Shown piece after piece: positions 1 through 7,376 of a stretch of 34,149 nucleotides of DNA. A model generated the notes under the pieces. It worked only from the letters and a program-made list of their open reading frames with translations. It ran no database searches and was not told the origin of the DNA. The stretch comes from CAYQQU01 sp964419545 (GTDB lineage: Bacteria; Bacteroidota; Bacteroidia; Chitinophagales; Saprospiraceae), in NCBI GenBank assembly GCA_964419545.1, contig CAYQQU010000061.1, positions 1-34,149 of the forward strand, read 5' to 3'. Within the stretch, counting starts at the first letter, position 1, and each line of letters opens with the position of its first letter. The position numbers and the translations under genes are program-made.

Positions 1-43
1 CCTAGTAGCTCGCTCCTAAAATACTAATAATCAAACTTTTGAT

Positions 44-1600
44 ATGCCGAAATTAAACGACTTATCACGCTTGGCTAGATTTATTGCCCGACACAGAGTA
101 AAAAATATTCAGATTGTCGGATCTAAAAGTGCAAATGGGACAAAGTTTCAAGAGCTATTTTTTGGCTTACTTAATGATTCATTTGAATCAGAAAATGATG
201 CTGCAAAGACACTTTATGGAACATCAGCTGTTGATCCGAATTACAAACAACTAAAAAATAGGCTTCATCATAGATTACTGGATACAATATTTTTCATCGA
301 CATTGATCAGCCTGGCCAAACTGAAATACAAAAGGCTTACTATACTTGCTATAAAAATTTAGCTGCAGTGAAAATTTTAATGGGGAAATATGCCAGGAAA
401 GATGGAGAACAGTTAGCTGAAAAGACGTTAAGATTAGCAATAAAATATGATTTTGTACATATAGTTTTAGAACTGTCGAGGGATCTCCGTATGCACTATG
501 CTTATACTCAGCGCTCTGAGTCAAATTACAAAAGGATATCGAAAGTTTTCGAAAAATATAATGAAGTTTATAACGCTGAATCTTTAGTCGAAAAATTTTA
601 CTCTCATTTAATTAGCAAAGTTAATTCGTCCAAGGGCTCACGAAGGGAACTATTTGAAGTGGCAGATAAATATTCAAAAGCATTAAAAAAGAAGATGAAA
701 GAGCATAGTTCTTTGCGCTTTGATTTTCATGCTTACCTAGTACTATCAATGAGAAATGAAATCAAAAATGATTACAAAGAAAATTTAAAGGTGTGTGAAG
801 CTGCTTTAGAACATTTTAAGGCAAAGGATTATATTGGTAGTAATGCCATAATTGTAACTTTCATGATCAGAATATTATCTTGTACCATACATTTAAGGGA
901 CTTTGAGAGGGCTAAATCGGTTGCAAATAAATTATTATCTCTCCCTCCAAAAGGCACAAATAATTGGTACCATGCGCTAGATTACATAATGATCCTGCAC
1001 TTCCACACTCAAAATTACCAGGCCGCCTATCAAGTATATCGCAAAGCTGTCAACCACCGCAATTTTTCTGACCAGTACGAGAATATCTTAGAGCATTGGC
1101 GCATCCACGAAGCCTACATCCACCTCTTAATCTCACTAGGAAAAATCGCACCGGAACAACCGCTCAAAAAATTCAGGCTCAACAAGTTCCTGAACGACGT
1201 TCCGACTTACGCCAAAGACAAGCGGGGCGCCAACATCAACATCCTCATCCTGCAGGTGTTGTTCTTATTGCAGCAAAAACGGTACGGCGCTATCGTCGAC
1301 CGCATGGAAGCCCTGCGCGCCTACATCCACCGCCACCTGCGCCGCGATGAAACCTACCGCAGCAACTGCTTCCTGAAAATGCTGCTCACCCTGCCGAAGG
1401 CCAGCTTCCACCGCAAAGCGGTCATCCGAAAAGCTGAAAAATACTACGAAAGACTGAATGCTATTCCCCTGGGAGAAGCGAAACAAGGCGTGGAACTGGA
1501 ACTCATCCCCTACGATCACCTCTGGGCGTTTACCCTGGAGCTGCTGGATGATGACTGGCATGGCGCCGGTGGAAAGGAAAATGGAAATCCCGAAAAGTAA
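44..1600 (+). CDS. hypothetical cytosolic helical protein with mosaic composition
   Basis: I do not recognise a named family. The 518-residue product has no signal peptide or membrane segment. It is rich in Lys, Arg, Tyr and Leu and reads as a string of amphipathic helices, so a TPR-like helical-repeat fold is possible, but I could not define repeat units. The ATG at 44 is the first start in the window and the frame stays open to 1600. Base composition changes inside the gene. Hand counts give about 32-33% GC at 301-360 and 661-720, but about 55-58% at 1201-1260 and 1381-1440, the second being like the rest of the window. The switch falls near nucleotide 1020, around residue 325. The reading frame is not disturbed, so the protein is probably intact. 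The tRNA-like genes follow on the opposite strand within 10 nt of its stop. The gene is sure; its function is unknown. Confidence 0.8.
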   Translation: MPKLNDLSRLARFIARHRVKNIQIVGSKSANGTKFQELFFGLLNDSFESENDAAKTLYGTSAVDPNYKQLKNRLHHRLLDTIFFIDIDQPGQTEIQKAYYTCYKNLAAVKILMGKYARKDGEQLAEKTLRLAIKYDFVHIVLELSRDLRMHYAYTQRSESNYKRISKVFEKYNEVYNAESLVEKFYSHLISKVNSSKGSRRELFEVADKYSKALKKKMKEHSSLRFDFHAYLVLSMRNEIKNDYKENLKVCEAALEHFKAKDYIGSNAIIVTFMIRILSCTIHLRDFERAKSVANKLLSLPPKGTNNWYHALDYIMILHFHTQNYQAAYQVYRKAVNHRNFSDQYENILEHWRIHEAYIHLLISLGKIAPEQPLKKFRLNKFLNDVPTYAKDKRGANINILILQVLFLLQQKRYGAIVDRMEALRAYIHRHLRRDETYRSNCFLKMLLTLPKASFHRKAVIRKAEKYYERLNAIPLGEAKQGVELELIPYDHLWAFTLELLDDDWHGAGGKENGNPEK

Positions 1601-1609
1601 AGTAAGCTG

Positions 1610-1733
1610 CTGTGAGGGGAGGACTCGAACCTCCATGGGGCGGTTAGCCGTACCCGATATACAGGCCGATTTCTCCCGATGTGTCCCCACCCTCGAGACC
1701 GGAGGGCGTGGCTGCCGCTTTCACCACCTCACA
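1610..1733 (-). tRNA. tRNA-like gene, copy 1, with 55-nt structured variable region; isotype unresolved
   Basis: Read on the minus strand, TGTGAGG pairs perfectly with CCTCACA as a 7-bp acceptor stem, followed by a discriminator G and no encoded CCA. T8 and G9 follow, then a 17-nt D arm with a GTG/CAC stem and a loop containing GG. Next comes a 17-nt anticodon arm (CCCTC/GAGGG) and a canonical T arm, GGAGG-TTCGAGT-CCTCC. Between the anticodon and T arms lie 55 nt, far more than the roughly 10-24 nt of Ser, Leu or Tyr tRNAs. The anticodon loop in this fold is CGGTCTC, giving GUC with G instead of U at position 33. An alternative loop, CTCGAGG, would keep U33 and give serine anticodon CGA, but its stem is poor. 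G73 fits Ser or Asp; the long variable arm fits Ser or Leu. It may be an unusual tRNA or a tRNA-derived RNA that does not decode. Confidence 0.55.
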
Positions 1734-1758
1734 ATGGTTTATCACAAAATTCTTTCAG

Positions 1759-1882
1759 CTGTGAGGGGAGGACTCGAACCTCCATGGGGCGGTTAGCCGT
1801 ACCCGATATACGGGCCGATTTCTCCCGGTATGTCCCCACCCTCGAGACCGGAGGGCGTGGCTGCCGCTTTCACCACCTCACA
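1759..1882 (-). tRNA. tRNA-like gene, copy 2, with 55-nt structured variable region; isotype unresolved
   Basis: This is a second copy of the same 124-nt gene, 25 nt upstream of copy 1 in the direction of transcription. The two differ at three positions, all inside the variable region. Two of the changes turn a T-G wobble into a C-G pair within predicted hairpins; the third is in an unpaired linker. Acceptor, D, anticodon and T arms are identical. This copy is nearest the promoter at 1953-1984, so it is probably the first gene of a two-copy transcript. As in copy 1, the perfectly paired anticodon stem leaves a loop without U33, so the amino acid identity cannot be assigned from sequence alone. 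Confidence 0.55.
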
Positions 1883-1952
1883 AGTTTGGATTAATGCGAA
1901 AATCCGAAGGCATTATTTCCGTTTTTTCACATTTTTTCGTCCGTTGACAATA

Positions 1953-1984
1953 CAAATCTAAGACGAAGCCCTATTTAATGCAAA
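1953..1984 (-). promoter_or_regulatory. Bacteroidota-type promoter for the tRNA-like pair
   Basis: On the minus strand a TTTG (1984-1981) is followed after 20 nt by TAGATTTG (1960-1953). This matches the Bacteroidota consensus of a TTTG/TTG -33 element and a TAnnTTTG -7 element at the usual spacing. The -7 box ends about 70 nt before the 5' end of tRNA-like copy 2, a reasonable leader length. No protein gene lies on this strand here, so the tRNA-like genes are the natural target. Confidence 0.6.
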
Positions 1985-2315
1985 TTTTTTAATAAAAAAT
2001 AAAAATTTTTAGATGCGCTTCAAAAAGTGGCGGCAAAAGATCAATAAGTCTAAAAATAGCCTGTCAAAAGGAGAGTGTTTTTAACAATATTCAATTGCTT
2101 GGCCCTTTCTTTAGAAAGGAATCAAAAAAAGAAGGCTAATTACGGATCTTTATCAACAAATAGCCATTTTTCTTTCCAACCCGGATTTTCCTGGCCTGGC
2201 GCAGGCTTCCCCGAACCGGCTGAAAAGAGGGGCGGGAGGAAGGTTTATCCGAAGGCAGGAGGCCGTCGGAAGGTTTACCCGGAAGCCCTTCCGTTCCGAA
2301 ATGGAAATATCCTAT

Positions 2316-2323
2316 TATTTTTG
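2316..2323 (+). promoter_or_regulatory. TAnnTTTG -7 element (TATTTTTG)
   Basis: TATTTTTG matches the Bacteroidota -7 consensus. It lies about 150 nt upstream of the glycosidase gene at 2471 and is the best promoter candidate for that gene and the lipoprotein after it. I could not pick out a clear -33 element. Confidence 0.35.
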
Positions 2324-2342
2324 TCTTAGTAATGGGACGGAA

Positions 2343-2389
2343 AGCTTGCTTGGAGGTAGTCGTTATGGCTGCAAAACGCTGCTTCTGGA
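2343..2389 (+). repeat. dispersed 47-nt repeat, copy A
   Basis: This 47-nt stretch matches 34102-34148 at 41 of 47 positions by hand alignment, in the same orientation. The shared core includes TGGAGGTAGTC and GGCTGCAAAAC. Both copies are intergenic. Its function is unknown; the right-hand copy runs to the window edge, so the full repeat may be longer. Confidence 0.5.
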
Positions 2390-2470
2390 CAATTCCTTCG
2401 GGGGAACCCAAATCTGAAGGTTTCGCTTCAAAAGCACCACTCCGAACAAGCGCTGACAACACCTTTGATC

Positions 2471-3517
2471 ATGAAGTGGACCTGGATTGCCGTATTGCTG
2501 CTCTGGCTGCCTTCCGTTTGCGGGCGACCGGACGCCGGGGCGCGCCTTTTTCCCCACCGCCCTCCCACCCGAGCATGCGGCCTGAGCTTCGTCGCTCCGC
2601 CGGCGCCGTTCCCCAAAAACCCGATGCCGGCCGTAAAGAAGACCGGCGCCAACTGGATCGCCGTCATCCCCTACGCCTACACCCGCGCCGGCGAACCGCG
2701 GGTCAATTACAACGAATCGGAATGGCAGTGGTGGGGCGAAAAACCCGAAGGCTGCCGCAAAACGGTAGAACTGGCCAAAGCCGCCGGCCTGAACGTCATG
2801 CTCAAACCCCAGGTGTACGTGCCGCGCAGCTGGACCGGCCACCTGGACTTCCCCTCGGCAGCCGACTGGGAAAAATGGGAGGCCGAATACCAAGCCTACA
2901 TCCTGCCCATGGCCGAGCTCGCACAGCAACATGACGTCGAGCTCTTCTGCATCGGCACCGAGTTCAAGATCGGCAGCCGAAAACGACCGGCCTTCTGGCG
3001 GGCCCTCATCCGGAAGATCCGCACACGCTACGACGGCAAGCTGGTCTACGCCGCCAACTGGGACGAGTACCAACAGGTCCCCTTCTGGGATGAGCTGGAC
3101 TACATCGGGATCAACGCCTACTTCCCGTTGGTCGACGCCCCGACGCCGGCGGTAGCCGCCCTGAAGAAAGCCTGGACGCCCCACCTGGAAAAACTGAAAG
3201 CATTTTCGGAACAAATCGGCCGCCCCGTCCTTTTCACCGAGTACGGTTATCTGAGCGTCGACGGCTGCGCGTACAATACCTGGGAGCTGGAGGGACGCAT
3301 CCGCTCGCTCGACATCAACGAACAGGCCCAGGCCAACGCGCTGCAGGCCTGTTTTGAAACCTTTTTCGTGCAACCTTTCTGGGCGGGCGGTTTCCTTTGG
3401 AAGTGGTTCCCCAACATGCAGGGCCACGAGGGCTACCCCGCAAAAGACTACACCCCGCAAGGAAAAAAAGCAGCAGAGGTGCTGTCGCGGTTCTATCGCA
3501 GCAACACCCGGCAATAA
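2471..3517 (+). CDS. exported GH113-like glycoside hydrolase
   Basis: A 348-residue TIM-barrel glycosidase resembling family GH113, whose known members are beta-mannanases acting with retention of configuration. The expected motifs are present in order. An ACGLSF segment near residues 36-40 opens the fold. The acid/base glutamate is in GTEF (E164), and the nucleophile is in FTEYGY (E257). Aromatic residues such as Trp307 and Trp310-312 near the C-terminus could line a sugar site. Residues 1-18 form a hydrophobic export signal ending ...LPSVC; the cysteine is not in a good lipobox, so I call it exported rather than a lipoprotein. The ATG at 2471 puts the signal at the very N-terminus; an in-frame TTG at 2465 would add two residues. 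A small lipoprotein gene follows 41 nt downstream, probably in the same transcript. The substrate is inferred from the family only. Confidence 0.8.
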   Translation: MKWTWIAVLLLWLPSVCGRPDAGARLFPHRPPTRACGLSFVAPPAPFPKNPMPAVKKTGANWIAVIPYAYTRAGEPRVNYNESEWQWWGEKPEGCRKTVELAKAAGLNVMLKPQVYVPRSWTGHLDFPSAADWEKWEAEYQAYILPMAELAQQHDVELFCIGTEFKIGSRKRPAFWRALIRKIRTRYDGKLVYAANWDEYQQVPFWDELDYIGINAYFPLVDAPTPAVAALKKAWTPHLEKLKAFSEQIGRPVLFTEYGYLSVDGCAYNTWELEGRIRSLDINEQAQANALQACFETFFVQPFWAGGFLWKWFPNMQGHEGYPAKDYTPQGKKAAEVLSRFYRSNTRQ

Positions 3518-3558
3518 CATTTAACACCAAACGTTTTTTCATTCAATTCAACGCAACC

Positions 3559-3900
3559 ATGAGGTATATACTCCTTTTCTCCCTCCTCGGATTATTGGTC
3601 GCCTGCCAGAAAAAAGACCGGCACGAAACCATAGCCAAAGAACTCTGCAACTGCATGAAGCCCCTCGCAGAACAATACAACCGGGCCGTGCAGCTCTCGG
3701 ATAGCGGCCGGACCGCCGAACTGGAACAGCTCATCATGGACCTGGAAGTCGCCGCCGAAGAAAGCGAGGCCTGCGCCGAACGGCTGGAAGAACAATACGG
3801 CGACCTGGAAAACGAAAAGGAGGCCGTCGAAGCCGCTATGGAAAAAGCCTGCCCCGATATCGTCACCATGATCAACGACCTGGAAAGCGAGATGGAATAG
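3559..3900 (+). CDS. small cysteine-containing lipoprotein
   Basis: A 113-residue product beginning with a lipoprotein signal, LLGLLVAC, so Cys16 would be lipidated after cleavage by signal peptidase II. The mature part is strongly acidic and helical, with Glu-rich heptad-like stretches that suggest a coiled coil. It has a CNC pair near residues 34-36 and two further cysteines (in EACAERL and KACPDI). Four cysteines in a small periplasm-facing protein could form disulfides or bind metal; this is inference. The ATG at 3559 is chosen because it starts directly at the signal. The gene ends 2 nt before the convergent DUF819 gene stops. No named family recognised. Confidence 0.75.
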   Translation: MRYILLFSLLGLLVACQKKDRHETIAKELCNCMKPLAEQYNRAVQLSDSGRTAELEQLIMDLEVAAEESEACAERLEEQYGDLENEKEAVEAAMEKACPDIVTMINDLESEME

Positions 3901-3902
3901 GG

Positions 3903-5288
3903 TCAACTCACTGCTGCCTGCATCAAAAAGGCGCAGATGATGGCCCCGTAGGTGCCCAGCGCGTAACCCAGTACCGCCATCAGCACTCCTACCGGCGCCA
4001 ATGAAGGGCTAAAAGCCGAAGCGACGATCGGCGCAGAAGCCGCCCCGCCGATATTGGCCTGGCTGCCCACCGCCACGAAGAAAAAAGGCGCCCGGATGAT
4101 GGCCGCCGTCGCCAGCAGAATGGTGACGTGGATCGCCATCCACGTCAGGCCGATCGCGAACAAACCCAGGTTTTTGGCCACTTCCCCCAGGTTCATCTTC
4201 ATCCCGATGGTCGCCACCAGGACGTAGATAAAAATGCTCCCCCAGCGGGAAGCGCCTACGCCTTCGAGCTTGCGCAGCGGCGTTACGGAAAGCAGCAACC
4301 CGAAAGTGGTCGCCAGCACCACCAGCCAGAAAAAGCCCGACATAAGGGAGTTGAGGCGCAGGCGGTTGAGCGTCTCCGCGAAAGTTTCCATCCAGGGCGT
4401 AATGACATCGGCGCCCCAGTGCGACAAAGCCATGAAACCGAAACCGACGCCCAGCAATACGAAAACATCGGAAGTACCCGGGATCCGCTCTACACTCGCC
4501 CGGTAGTCGGAAACGCGCTTTTTCAGGTCTTCGATCGCCGAGTTATCCGCCCGCAGGCGCACATCCAGTCGGTCGGAAATGCTGGCGCCGTAAAGCAGGA
4601 ACCCCATCCAGATATTGGCGACGACCACGTCGACGACGATCATGGAAGCAAAGAGGTTGTCGCCGACGTCGAAGATCTCCTTCATCGCCGTTTGGTTGGC
4701 GCCGCCGCCGATCCAGCTGCCCGCAACGGTCGACAGGCCGCGCCAGACGTCTTCTACGTTGGCTTCCACCAGGCCCGGCGCCAGTTGGGTGATCAGCAAC
4801 AACGCCACCGGCCCGCCGAGAATGATGCCCACCGTAGCCGCGAAGAACATGATCAGCATTTTGGGCCCCAGGTTGAGGATGCCTTTGAAGTCGATGCCCA
4901 GCGTCAGAAAGATCAGGCTGGCGGGCAACAGATAACGGGACGAGACGAAATAAAGGCGCGACTCCTCCCGGTAGGACGCCACTTCTTTTAAAGCGATGCC
5001 GTTGGCTTCCAGGAACTGCTCGACCTCGCTCAAAGAAGCCCCCCGCGAGAGGGTCAGCCCCCGTTCTTTCAGGTATTCCAGCAGCGAGGCGTCGTACCAT
5101 TCGGGTGCGATGAGGCCCAGCGGCCAGTGCAGGAGCGCCGGCAGAAAATAACAGAGCAACAAAGGCGGCACATATGTGTAAAAGCGCTGCCATCCTCTCG
5201 CATCGCTGCTCGAGGTGTAAAAGACCAGCGCCAGCGACACCATTAATAATCCAAGTACAATTGCGTCGTTTGTAAATACGGGTTCCAT
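3903..5288 (-). CDS. DUF819 family integral membrane protein
   Basis: A 461-residue polytopic membrane protein. Its length and motifs match the DUF819 (YjcL-like) family of predicted transporters, whose substrate is not established. The N-terminus (FTNDAIVLGLLMVSLALVFY) is the first membrane segment. A soluble loop of about 60 residues follows (around residues 65-125). Glycine-rich stretches such as the one containing GSWIGGGANQ, and a late one containing GSQANIGGAASAP, are typical of the family and probably form the transport path. It is convergent with the lipoprotein gene and divergent from the guanine deaminase gene, so it is probably transcribed alone. Confidence 0.85.
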   Translation of the reverse strand: MEPVFTNDAIVLGLLMVSLALVFYTSSSDARGWQRFYTYVPPLLLCYFLPALLHWPLGLIAPEWYDASLLEYLKERGLTLSRGASLSEVEQFLEANGIALKEVASYREESRLYFVSSRYLLPASLIFLTLGIDFKGILNLGPKMLIMFFAATVGIILGGPVALLLITQLAPGLVEANVEDVWRGLSTVAGSWIGGGANQTAMKEIFDVGDNLFASMIVVDVVVANIWMGFLLYGASISDRLDVRLRADNSAIEDLKKRVSDYRASVERIPGTSDVFVLLGVGFGFMALSHWGADVITPWMETFAETLNRLRLNSLMSGFFWLVVLATTFGLLLSVTPLRKLEGVGASRWGSIFIYVLVATIGMKMNLGEVAKNLGLFAIGLTWMAIHVTILLATAAIIRAPFFFVAVGSQANIGGAASAPIVASAFSPSLAPVGVLMAVLGYALGTYGAIICAFLMQAAVS

Positions 5289-5397
5289 GCCTGTTCATTA
5301 TGGAGTGAATGGCGCTAAATATAACACAAAATGTATTTGTAGCCGCTTCGTCGCGGCAAGCTTTGTATTTTGGGCTGTATTAAATCGCAAAACCACT

Positions 5398-5868
5398 ATG
5401 CAAGAACACGAATTTATGCACCGGGCCATCCAACTGGCGTTCGAAGGCATGCGCCGACGCGCCGGCGGTCCTTTCGGCGCTTTGGTCGTAAAAGAAGGGC
5501 GCATCGTCGGGGAAGGCTACAACCAGGTTGCGCTGACCAACGACCCGACCGCCCATGCGGAGGTCGTAGCGATCCGCGAAGCCTGCCGGCATTTGAACAC
5601 CTTTCAGCTCGACGGCTGCACGCTATACGCTTCCTGCGAGCCCTGCCCCATGTGCCTGGGGGCCATCTACTGGGCCCGCCCGGCGCACCTCGTATTCGCC
5701 GCTTCCCGCCACGACGCGGCGGCGATCGACTTCGACGACGCCTTCATTTACGATGAGATCGAACGCCCCCACGACCACCGGCGCATCCCCACCCGGCAGC
5801 TGATGCGGGAGGAGGGACTGGCTCCGTTCGCCGAATGGCGGAACATGTCTGACAAATTTGTTTATTAA
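5398..5868 (+). CDS. guaD: guanine deaminase (cytidine deaminase-fold)
   Basis: A 156-residue zinc deaminase that should convert guanine to xanthine and ammonia in purine salvage. The zinc site is complete: H53 with the catalytic E55 in TAHAEV, and C83 and C86 in CEPCPMC. The NDPTAHAEV and CLGAIYWAR segments and the 156-residue length match Bacillus-type GuaD better than tRNA adenosine deaminase TadA. A related nucleoside deaminase activity cannot be excluded. The ATG at 5398 gives the family's normal N-terminus; the frame is open upstream but without a family-like sequence. lspA starts 13 nt after the stop, so guaD, lspA and the VOC gene look like one transcription unit. Confidence 0.85.
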   Translation: MQEHEFMHRAIQLAFEGMRRRAGGPFGALVVKEGRIVGEGYNQVALTNDPTAHAEVVAIREACRHLNTFQLDGCTLYASCEPCPMCLGAIYWARPAHLVFAASRHDAAAIDFDDAFIYDEIERPHDHRRIPTRQLMREEGLAPFAEWRNMSDKFVY

Positions 5869-5881
5869 TCTCTATCGCCTT

Positions 5882-6385
5882 ATGCGCTTCAACGCCAAAA
5901 GAATCATCCTCGTACTAGCGATCCTGCTGGTCACTATCACACTCGACCAGTACACCAAATCCGTCGCCGTAGACCAACTGCGGGGGCAGCCCTGGCAATC
6001 GTACGCCGGCGACCTGCTGCGCATCGGCTATGCCGAGAACGAAGGGGCTTTTCTCAGCCTCGGCGCCAACCTGCCCGACGGGCTGCGCTACTGGATACTG
6101 ACGTTGGCGCCGGTGCTCATCCTGGCCGCCCTGCTGTGGTACACGCTCTTCGGAAGCGACCTGAACCGCTGGCAGACCATCGCTTTCAGCTTCATCCTGG
6201 GCGGCGGCGTCAGCAATATCTACGACCGGCTCCTGTACGGCAAAGTCGTCGACTTTATGAATATGGGCATCGGCAACCTGCGCACCGGCATCTTCAACGT
6301 CGCCGATATGGCCATCATGGCCGGGCTGTTTACCCTGCTGCCGTTTCTCATCCGCCGCCAACCCCGCGATAAAGACCCAAGCTGA
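5882..6385 (+). CDS. lspA: lipoprotein signal peptidase (signal peptidase II)
   Basis: A 167-residue inner-membrane aspartyl protease that removes the signal peptide from diacylglyceryl-modified prolipoproteins. It has four hydrophobic segments and the family's conserved residues: D22 in LDQYTK, N53 in AENEGAF, N112, D115 and R116 in NIYDR, and the catalytic pair D124 (VVDF) and D142 (FNVAD). The ATG at 5882 is preferred. A TTG at 5858 would add eight residues and overlap guaD. It lies 13 nt after guaD and 6 nt before the VOC gene. The window encodes at least one likely substrate, the lipoprotein at 3559-3900. Confidence 0.93.
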   Translation: MRFNAKRIILVLAILLVTITLDQYTKSVAVDQLRGQPWQSYAGDLLRIGYAENEGAFLSLGANLPDGLRYWILTLAPVLILAALLWYTLFGSDLNRWQTIAFSFILGGGVSNIYDRLLYGKVVDFMNMGIGNLRTGIFNVADMAIMAGLFTLLPFLIRRQPRDKDPS

Positions 6386-6391
6386 TTTGCT

Positions 6392-7066
6392 ATGAACATC
6401 CTCGAACTGCAACTCGCCACCCAACACCCCGAACCCCTGGCCGAGTTTTACGAACAGGTCCTGGGGTTCCGCACGACGGCCCGGGCCGGAGGCGGCTTCA
6501 CCCTCCGGGCCGGCCGCACCCGCCTGGCTTTTGTCCCCGGCCCCGGCGCGCCTTACTATCATTTCGCTTTCAATATCCCCTCCCGGCAGATCGCGGCCGC
6601 GGCGGATTGGCTGAAAGCCCGCACGCCCCTGCTCACCGACCAGGGAAGGGAGATCATTGACTTCTCCAACTGGCAGGCCGAAGCCGTTTACTTCGAAGAC
6701 CCCGCAGGTAATATCGTGGAATTGATCGCCCGCCGGGACCTTCGCCTGCCCGATGTGCATCCTTTTAGCGCAGCCGCTGTGCACGAGGTCAGCGAAATCG
6801 GGCTGCCGGTGCCCGATGTCGCCGCCGCCGTCCGCCAACTCACCCGACAAACGGGCGTCCCCGACTTCTGGGGCGGCGGCGATACTTTCCGGGCGCTGGG
6901 CGACCACCACGGCTTGTTCATCGTGGTAGACCGCGCCGAAAAAACCTGGTATCCCACCGAAACGCCCGCCCGAAGCGCTCCCCTGCGCATGCGGTTCGAA
7001 ACCGGCGAGCAGCTGTTCGACCTCGATTTTGCGGACGGGGAGATGCGGATAGCGTTGGGGCGTTAA
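6392..7066 (+). CDS. VOC (glyoxalase-fold) family protein
   Basis: A 224-residue cytosolic protein with two vicinal-oxygen-chelate modules. The first (residues about 1-115) starts with the typical LATQHPEPLAEFYEQVLGF and ends with a YFEDPAGNIVELIAR segment, whose glutamate is a usual metal ligand. The second (about 125-224) restarts with EIGLPVPDVAAAVRQL but is shorter and more diverged. The family includes glyoxalases, dioxygenases and resistance proteins, and the sequence does not pick one. It is the last gene of the guaD-lspA unit, 6 nt after lspA. A hexanucleotide repeat begins 24 nt after its stop. Confidence 0.85.
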   Translation: MNILELQLATQHPEPLAEFYEQVLGFRTTARAGGGFTLRAGRTRLAFVPGPGAPYYHFAFNIPSRQIAAAADWLKARTPLLTDQGREIIDFSNWQAEAVYFEDPAGNIVELIARRDLRLPDVHPFSAAAVHEVSEIGLPVPDVAAAVRQLTRQTGVPDFWGGGDTFRALGDHHGLFIVVDRAEKTWYPTETPARSAPLRMRFETGEQLFDLDFADGEMRIALGR

Positions 7067-7090
7067 GGGTTAAGCAGGTCTTCGCTTTTT

Positions 7091-7172
7091 TGAGGTTGAG
7101 GTTGAGGTTGAGGTTGAGGTTGAGGTTGAGGTTGAGGCTGAGGTTGAGGTTGAGGCTGAGGTTGAGGTTGAG
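7091..7172 (+). repeat. hexanucleotide tandem repeat (TGAGGT)n
   Basis: About 13.7 tandem copies of a 6-nt unit (TGAGGT on this strand) cover 82 nt. There are only two visible variants, both a T-to-C change giving GAGGCT (near 7137 and 7154). The unit length is a multiple of three and the array is intergenic, so slippage would change spacing between genes, not a reading frame. Confidence 0.9.
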
Positions 7173-7368
7173 AGTCCGGTGGTTTGTCGCCGGGGGGGTG
7201 TGGAATCGTCCGACCGATGCCGGAAAAGAATGCGAATTGGCCTGTCGGTATGCTGAAACGGCCGGTAAGAAGCGCCGGGAGCGATGCGCCTTCGGCAGGA
7301 ACCGGCGGAGCTACTCAACCTCACAAACAGGGAATGCCGTGAAAATTACCGGCTTTTTCACTTTTTGC

Positions 7369-7376
7369 TATCTTTG
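7369..7376 (+). promoter_or_regulatory. TAnnTTTG -7 element (TATCTTTG)
   Basis: A perfect Bacteroidota -7 box, about 150 nt before the symporter start at 7526. It lies downstream of the hexamer array, so the array is not between promoter and gene. Confidence 0.5.

Larger units (their letters stand above)
1883..2470. other. gene-poor intergenic stretch
   Basis: No convincing protein gene is visible in these 588 nt. The left part (about 1885-2160) is very AT-rich and holds the minus-strand promoter of the tRNA-like genes. The right part has a short direct repeat, GGAAGGTTTATCC at 2238-2250 and GGAAGGTTTACCC at 2268-2280. It also has a plus-strand promoter box at 2316-2323 and a copy of a dispersed 47-nt repeat at 2343-2389. 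Open frames crossing this region lack plausible starts and run into the following gene out of frame. Confidence 0.5.

Noticed and set aside
1610..1882. tmRNA or CRISPR-like direct repeat
   Set aside because: Each unit is 124 nt with full tRNA arms and no tag reading frame; two copies with one 25-nt gap do not make a repeat-spacer array.
2332..2934. Open frame overlapping the GH113-like gene
   Set aside because: It covers the dispersed repeat and then an alternative frame of the glycosidase; Arg/Pro-rich and without domains.
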